Positions 35,799 through 36,109 of a stretch of DNA of 36,109 nt are shown one piece after another. Source of the stretch: a virus. The notes beneath the pieces are model-generated. The model made no database searches, was not told the origin of the DNA, and saw only the letters and a program-made list of their open reading frames with translations. A program made the position numbers and the translations under genes. The first letter of the stretch is position 1; the number at the start of each line of letters is the position of its first letter. The stretch covers positions 1-36,109 of the IMG/VR virus record IMGVR_UViG_3300021956_000036; one strand, written 5' to 3'.

Positions 35799-35941
35799 TA
35801 TGCTTCTTCTTTAGGTTGTTCAGTTGCTGCTTGCTCTTGAGCTGCCTTTTGTAAGATTTGCAAAATAGGTTGTGCGTAACGAAATGGCGTCTCAAGGAGT
35901 ATCGCTTCTAATTGCTGTAATTGTTCTGTTGTTAATGTCAT
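35798..35941 (-). CDS. Small conserved protein, second allele (47 aa)
   Basis: ATG 35939-35941. Its stop shares one base with the ATG of the next gene. It has TTEQLQQLEAILLETPFRYA and QPILQILQKAAQEQ, similar in pattern to the 46-aa product at 1466-1606. The upstream sequence containing the promoter-like box is identical in both copies, while the coding parts have diverged, so the allele boundary lies close to this start codon. Confidence 0.65.
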   Translation of the reverse strand: MTLTTEQLQQLEAILLETPFRYAQPILQILQKAAQEQAATEQPKEEA

Positions 35942-35955
35942 ATGATTATTTTTTA

Positions 35956-35963
35956 CAAATTTA
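35956..35963 (-). promoter_or_regulatory. Putative -7 promoter box, second copy
   Basis: Same TAAATTTGTA as at 1621-1628 on the minus strand, 14 bases before the ATG at 35941. It lies within the shared sequence that joins the variable cassette to the constant gene. Confidence 0.4.
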
Positions 35964-35975
35964 AGTTATTTTTTA

Positions 35976-36109
35976 TTATAGCTTTTCAATCTCTTGTTTT
36001 ACTTCTTGCCAATAATCAATAGCTTCATCAACCATATCTGAATATAATTCTATATATCCTCCTTTTAATGGATTAGTTGGCGATGCTTTTATTATCTCAT
36101 CTACTGCTA
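35976..36109 (-). CDS. Small conserved protein, partial second copy (N-terminus outside window)
   Basis: This is the C-terminal part of the 79-aa protein encoded at 1641-1880, with one difference (EIEKL instead of EIENL at the end). The frame is cut by the window edge. Because the cut coincides with the end of a 127-base exact repeat, it is more likely an assembly end than a real gene fragment. Confidence 0.7.
   Translation of the reverse strand, partial: AVDEIIKASPTNPLKGGYIELYSDMVDEAIDYWQEVKQEIEKL
35983..36109. repeat. 127-bp exact direct repeat, right copy at window end
   Basis: Identical to 1648-1774. It runs exactly to the last base of the window. See the left copy for the interpretation as a k-mer length overlap that closes the molecule into a circle of about 34,335 bases. 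Confidence 0.9.

Noticed and set aside
1-36109. tRNA genes, integrase, attachment sites, insertion sequences
   Set aside because: No cloverleaf with CCA-side features, no tyrosine or serine recombinase motifs, no transposase and no flanking duplications other than the end repeat were seen.

Overview
The window is essentially one complete genome of a tailed (siphovirus-type) bacteriophage. The DNA is AT-rich, ribosome-binding sites are weak and A-rich, several intergenic gaps carry the Bacteroidota -7 promoter box TAnnTTTG, and the protein set (HK97-type capsid, Mu-F-like head protein, M15 endolysin, S74 tail fibre, small DUF-like proteins) is typical of phages of Flavobacteriia and related Bacteroidota. 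No integrase, CI-like repressor, tRNA or CRISPR array was found, so a virulent lifestyle is the simpler reading, but this is inference.

Layout. (1) 1-20975, all on the minus strand: the late operon, read from right to left: small basic ORF, terminase small and large subunits, portal, small conserved protein, Mu-F-like protein, prohead protease, major capsid protein followed by a hairpin terminator, four neck/connector genes, tail tube, frameshifted tail-assembly chaperone pair, tape measure, distal tail protein, a second tail-tube-like protein, a 1426-aa tail fibre with S74 chaperone, and small genes. (2) 20976-21478: AT-rich divergent control region. (3) 21479-24356, plus strand: an accessory cassette with its own terminator: two tiny membrane peptides, a 536-aa modular protein and a clan-MH zinc peptidase with a C-terminal zinc ribbon; its codon use differs from its neighbours. 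(4) 24357-32077, plus strand: a phased A-tract region followed by replication and recombination genes (stand-alone DnaA domain IV, possible annealing protein, replisome organiser under an apparent attenuator, DnaB helicase, VRR-NUC nuclease) and many small ORFs. (5) 32078-32369: hairpins and converging terminators. (6) 32370-36109, minus strand: two small genes, a metallophosphoesterase, M15 endolysin, holin-like protein and overlapping spanin-like genes.

The most informative structural point is that the two ends of the window carry the same locus. Positions 1648-1774 equal 35983-36109 exactly over 127 bases, and upstream of this both ends carry the same gene order with strongly diverged sequences. 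On a circular map of about 34,335 bases the late operon runs without a break from terminase through tail fibre into lysis. The extra 1-1647 then reads as an alternative allele of the spanin-like/membrane cassette from a co-assembled relative. A real duplication cannot be excluded from the sequence alone.

The best candidate for an undescribed system is the 21479-24303 cassette. Other regulatory features worth attention are the mutually exclusive hairpins at 27913-27995, the helically phased A5 tracts at 24596-24749 and the canonical -1 slippery site at 11309-11317.
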